From: an uncultured Planctomycetota bacterium | GTDB lineage: Bacteria > Planctomycetota > SZUA-567 > JAFGNG01 | Assembly: GCA_947311175.1 (NCBI GenBank) | Contig: CAMZKK010000076.1 | Location: 1-15,767, forward strand | Direction of reading: 5' to 3' | DNA: 15,767 bases | Shown: positions 14,516-15,767 of the stretch, one piece after another | How the letters are laid out: every line of letters begins with the position of its first letter | Numbering within the stretch: position 1 is the stretch's first letter | The notes under the pieces: model-generated | The model's database searches: none | What the model saw: only the letters and a program-made list of their open reading frames with translations | Told to the model about the DNA's origin: nothing | Program-made: the position numbers and the translations under genes

Positions 14516-15457
14516 ATGCCAAGAACTGTTGTAACCGGAGGTGCTGGATTTTTGGGTTCACACCTTTGTGATCATATGCTCGCAAACGGTCACGAAGTAA
14601 TCTGTGTTGATAATTTGCTTACCGGAAGACTTGCAAATATTGAACATTTATCAGACAACCCTAACTTCAGTTTTCTTAAACAAAATGTTTCTGAATATAT
14701 TCTTGTCAAGGGACCGGTCGATAACATTCTTCACTTTGCCTCTCCAGCTAGTCCCATTGACTACCTAAAACTTCCCATTCAAACCTTAAAGGTTGGCTCT
14801 CTCGGCACTCACAATGCATTAGGTTTGGCGAAAGCAAAAAAGGCAAAATTCCTGCTTGCCAGCACAAGTGAGGTTTATGGAGACCCTGCTATTCATCCAC
14901 AAAAAGAAGACTACTGGGGAAATGTAAACCCAATCGGGCCACGTGGAGTCTACGACGAAGCAAAGAGATTTGCGGAAGCAATTACGATGGCATATCACAG
15001 AACACATAATATAGAAACAAGAATTGTTAGGATCTTTAATACCTTTGGACCACGAATGCGAGTTGATGATGGTAGAGCTCTGCCTAATTTTCTTTCACAA
15101 ATGTTAAAAGAAGAAGACATTACAGTTTTCGGGAAAGGCTCGCAGACCCGCAGTTTTTGTTTCGTTTCAGATCTAGTTGCAGGAATTTATAAATTATTGA
15201 TAAGTGATGAAGATGAACCAGTAAACATCGGAAACCCTGATGAAATCTCAATCCTTGATTTTGCAAAAGAACTAAAAGCATTAACGAATTCAAAAAGCAA
15301 AATCATCAATCAAGAACTTCCGATAGATGACCCTCAGGTTAGACGCCCAGACATAACAAAAGCACAACAAAAACTTGGCTGGGAACCTAAAGTTAATCGC
15401 AAAGACGGTCTTCTAAAAACGATTGAGTACTTTAAAAATGAGCTGAACATTCAATAA
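14516..15457 (+). CDS. UDP-glucuronate decarboxylase (UDP-xylose synthase), extended SDR family
   Basis: This 313-residue protein has a Rossmann nucleotide site TGGAGFLGSH at 7-16, VDNLLTG at 31-37 and the UXS-type block HFASPASPIDYLKLPIQTLK. STSEVYGDP (116-124) contains the catalytic Thr117/Ser118 and Glu119. YWGNVNPIGPRGVYDEAKR holds the Y-x3-K pair Tyr146 and Lys150. RIFNTFGPRM, VFGKGSQTRSFCFVSDL and DDPQVRRPDI complete the family signature. The known reaction converts UDP-glucuronate to UDP-xylose and CO2 with bound NAD+, supplying xylose for surface glycans. The ATG at 14516 follows AAAGGTG by five bases and is preferred over the TTG at 14501. No glycosyltransferase adjoins it, so its glycan pathway lies elsewhere. 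Confidence 0.93.
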   Translation: MPRTVVTGGAGFLGSHLCDHMLANGHEVICVDNLLTGRLANIEHLSDNPNFSFLKQNVSEYILVKGPVDNILHFASPASPIDYLKLPIQTLKVGSLGTHNALGLAKAKKAKFLLASTSEVYGDPAIHPQKEDYWGNVNPIGPRGVYDEAKRFAEAITMAYHRTHNIETRIVRIFNTFGPRMRVDDGRALPNFLSQMLKEEDITVFGKGSQTRSFCFVSDLVAGIYKLLISDEDEPVNIGNPDEISILDFAKELKALTNSKSKIINQELPIDDPQVRRPDITKAQQKLGWEPKVNRKDGLLKTIEYFKNELNIQ

Positions 15458-15693
15458 CGATTAACCTAAATCAAGCAGGTGATGCGAAATTTAATCAAAA
15501 AGCATGTGCCATTTTGGGTATAAAAATAAAGGTGCTTTAGATATTTTAAAGGCAATTTTATGAATTTGTATCATAAGTGTTTCTATTCACAAAATGAGTG
15601 TTTTTGCGTTGGAATTAGTAAAAATTGACACTTTTCCCTCATTAAAACTCGTTCGTAGAGCTTCATTTCCTTTTAATTTTTAATTCCACAAAG

Positions 15694-15767
15694 CTACCAC
15701 CCACTTGCTGTATCAGTCTCTTTAGGTTCCACTCCCCAATCATCAGCTTTTTCTTGACCACTGCCAT
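15694..15767 (-). CDS. Probable C-terminal end of a gene that starts beyond the right edge
   Basis: On the minus strand one frame is open from the window edge to a TAG at 15694-15696, 23 codons in all, ending ADDWGVEPKETDTASGW. The acidic, Trp-containing composition looks like a real protein tail and the codons resemble the neighbours. The fragment is too short to identify. A competing ATG-led frame from 15767 would give 34 mostly basic residues and is less convincing. Confidence 0.4.
   Translation of the reverse strand, partial: GSGQEKADDWGVEPKETDTASGW

Noticed and set aside
15666..15767. 34-codon ATG-led gene on the minus strand starting at the last base
   Set aside because: No upstream sequence is available to judge a start; the translation is basic and low in complexity. 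The competing frame ending at 15694 looks more like a protein tail.

Overview
This is a 15.8 kb stretch of a bacterial chromosome with low G+C (about one third by eye). It carries no rRNA, tRNA, CRISPR or transposase gene. The organism cannot be placed from this window. It makes exported multi-domain proteins (PASTA-like, PDZ plus Sel1 repeats, a CFI-box-like C-terminus) and carries bacillithiol-type genes (bshB1, bshC). Bacillithiol genes are known from Firmicutes, Deinococcus, Bacteroidetes/Chlorobi and several lesser-studied phyla. The genes mostly have good AAGGAG-type ribosome binding sites, which decide several starts.

Left part, plus strand (1-7660). A very large gene is open at the left edge: its reading frame continues to base 2, so its true start lies outside. 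The visible 1,738 residues run from a helical N-terminal part through a basic coiled-coil-like middle, a beta-rich region, three PASTA-like repeats and a CFI-box-like C-terminal module. One base after its stop begins a secreted protein with a PDZ domain and about five Sel1-like repeats. The two are probably translationally coupled partners of an envelope or surface system whose job is unknown. A 176-base spacer then holds a 14-bp tandem repeat and a 33-bp imperfect palindrome, followed by a six-helix voltage-gated type potassium channel with an unusual C-terminal zinc ribbon.

Centre, minus strand (7669-12559). Read in the direction of transcription: a DpnI-like methyl-directed restriction endonuclease, then bshC, a family 2 glycosyltransferase, bshB1 and a Gfo/Idh/MocA-family oxidoreductase. 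The bshC, glycosyltransferase and bshB1 genes are packed with 3-4 base gaps and form one operon, which looks like a low-molecular-weight thiol operon. No bshA (the GT4 enzyme that starts bacillithiol synthesis) is present. The DpnI-like gene has no methyltransferase beside it, as expected for an enzyme that cuts methylated GATC.

Right part (12568-15767). A 302-base AT-rich divergent promoter region separates the DpnI-like gene from a metal-dependent amidohydrolase on the plus strand. Next come an unrecognised 170-residue minus-strand gene, a divergent spacer with a perfect 8-bp inverted repeat, and a UDP-glucuronate decarboxylase on the plus strand. The last 74 bases appear to be the C-terminal end of a minus-strand gene that starts outside the window.

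The best candidates for something undescribed are the giant PASTA/CFI-box protein with its PDZ-Sel1 partner and the bshC-GT2-bshB1 operon. The zinc-ribbon channel and the palindrome upstream of it are also worth a look.
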